From Zarea fungicola (Eukaryota; Ascomycota; Sordariomycetes; Hypocreales; Cordycipitaceae): a stretch of DNA of 64,000 bases. Below are positions 63,371 to 64,000 of the stretch, one piece after another. The translations under genes and the position numbers were made by a program. Every line of letters starts with the position of its first letter. Positions within the stretch are counted from its first letter, which is position 1. The stretch lies in NCBI GenBank assembly GCA_900169235.1, contig FWCC01000331.1, forward strand, positions 1-64,000, read 5' to 3'. Below the pieces are notes generated by a model. That model had not been told where the DNA came from. It saw only the letters and a program-made list of their open reading frames with translations, and did not search any database.

Positions 63371-64000
63371 CTATTGAGAAGCCGCAACACACCAGTGGCG
63401 GTGGAAAGCCCATGCACTTTTCTGGCATTCTTTGCTGCAATATTTCGTTCGGCGGCAACGTCGACATTTTGCGAACTGCCGTGGAAACTCTTCCCAAGTT
63501 CCGCATTGGTAATATGCACACTGTCGAATACCGCCGCGCGTGTCATCCTTGCGACAAAGGTTGCGCATAACCACACCAGCCCAATATTGCATATCAGTAC
63601 TATGGTATCGGACAGTAAATTTCTCAACAAGTGGGAAGAGATTAAAATCGTTCGGTAGCAGATATTCTTCATCGACGGCAGTCGAATCGTCGAGCTCTTC
63701 TCTCTCCCCTTCGCCATCCAATGCAGCAAGATCCTTGCCGATGGCTAATCTCGGGACCAGGTGGCTGTTTTGAAAATATGACCGGAGACCGCAATACTTT
63801 GAGACGTATGCAAGAAGTTGGAGCGACATTAGCACATCTTCTTCTCTCGGCATGACAGCGAGCATTTGTGGGTTTGGTACGAAATGGCGATCTAGCAAGT
63901 ATCGCGGTACAGATGACGCTTGTGCATTTGGCTGAGGAGGGGAAACCATGGGTGGTCGATTTGGTGATAGCCCAATTGGCGGGACAGGAGCGGGAGCAAC
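63371..64000 (-). CDS. MUB1: samB/Mub1 MYND zinc-finger protein, C-terminal part
   Basis: Mub1 works with Ubr2/Rad6 in proteasome-gene control in yeast; samB affects hyphal growth polarity in Aspergillus. Only the C-terminal part is in the window: the frame is open to the right edge. Visible are REEDVLMSLQLLAYVSKY, YFQNSHLVPRL, the acidic linker LDGEGEREELDD and the C-terminal MYND finger. The finger's Cys/His are in CAYYQCGTWEEF, CRRCRRTKYCSKECQKSAW and FHRHWC, and the protein ends CVAASQ. The Met at 63949 is internal, not the start, because the frame continues upstream without a stop. No intron in this part. Confidence 0.9.
   Translation of the reverse strand, partial: VAPAPVPPIGLSPNRPPMVSPPQPNAQASSVPRYLLDRHFVPNPQMLAVMPREEDVLMSLQLLAYVSKYCGLRSYFQNSHLVPRLAIGKDLAALDGEGEREELDDSTAVDEEYLLPNDFNLFPLVEKFTVRYHSTDMQYWAGVVMRNLCRKDDTRGGIRQCAYYQCGTWEEFPRQFAKCRRCRRTKYCSKECQKSAWAFHRHWCVAASQ

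Noticed and set aside
63094..63729. 211-codon minus-strand ORF at the right edge
   Set aside because: It overlaps the MUB1 MYND coding exon in another frame on the same strand and shows no family features.

Overview
This is a nuclear segment of an ascomycete, most likely a filamentous one (Pezizomycotina). Coding regions are cut by many short introns, mostly 45-90 nt, with GT..AG ends (a few GC..AG) and a CTRAY-type branch site about 10-20 nt before the acceptor. The gene set is fungal housekeeping: class V myosin, cytosolic UPRT, fungal-type O-GlcNAc transferase, samB/Mub1 MYND protein, P5B ATPase. I see no transposon, CRISPR array, tRNA or rRNA. I would not name a genus from sequence alone. 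I rebuilt 26 genes by joining exons at splice sites that keep the reading frame and restore conserved family motifs; every complete model comes out as a multiple of three.

Layout, left to right: gene-free start; OGT-like transferase (-); ribosomal protein uL11 (-); SEC23 (-); ABHD11-type mitochondrial hydrolase (+); ribosomal protein eS1 (-); URC1-type GTP cyclohydrolase II (-, 18 exons); ELOF1 (+); uracil phosphoribosyltransferase (-); inosine triphosphatase (+); C78-family peptidase (-); cytosolic seryl-tRNA synthetase (-); Rheb GTPase (-); WAPL cohesin-release protein (+, intronless); NOP2 methyltransferase (+); FAP7/AK6 (-); myosin V (-); 3-phosphoglycerate dehydrogenase (-); NAP1 (-); P5B ATPase (+); a small NDUFB2-type complex I subunit (-); UBC6 (+); TFIIIC largest subunit (-); CCDC137-like nucleolar protein (-); a 64-codon ORF with a C-terminal CaaX box (+); EBP2 (+); and the C-terminal part of MUB1/samB (-), which runs off the right edge.

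Several genes share a theme without forming an operon-like unit. Ribosome production is heavily represented (uL11, eS1, NOP2, FAP7, EBP2, probably the CCDC137-like protein). Secretion and ER functions are SEC23 and UBC6. Pyrimidine salvage or catabolism is suggested by the URC1-type gene lying within 1.5 kb of a UPRT gene, with only ELOF1 between them.

The points most worth following are the URC1 gene model with 9-nt and 4-nt microexons; the small CaaX ORF preceded by three AACAAT motifs, a candidate lipopeptide pheromone or other prenylated peptide; the C78 peptidase whose expected catalytic Asp reads Asn; and a hidden three-exon complex I subunit gene in a stretch that otherwise looks empty. 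I found no clearly new multi-gene system.
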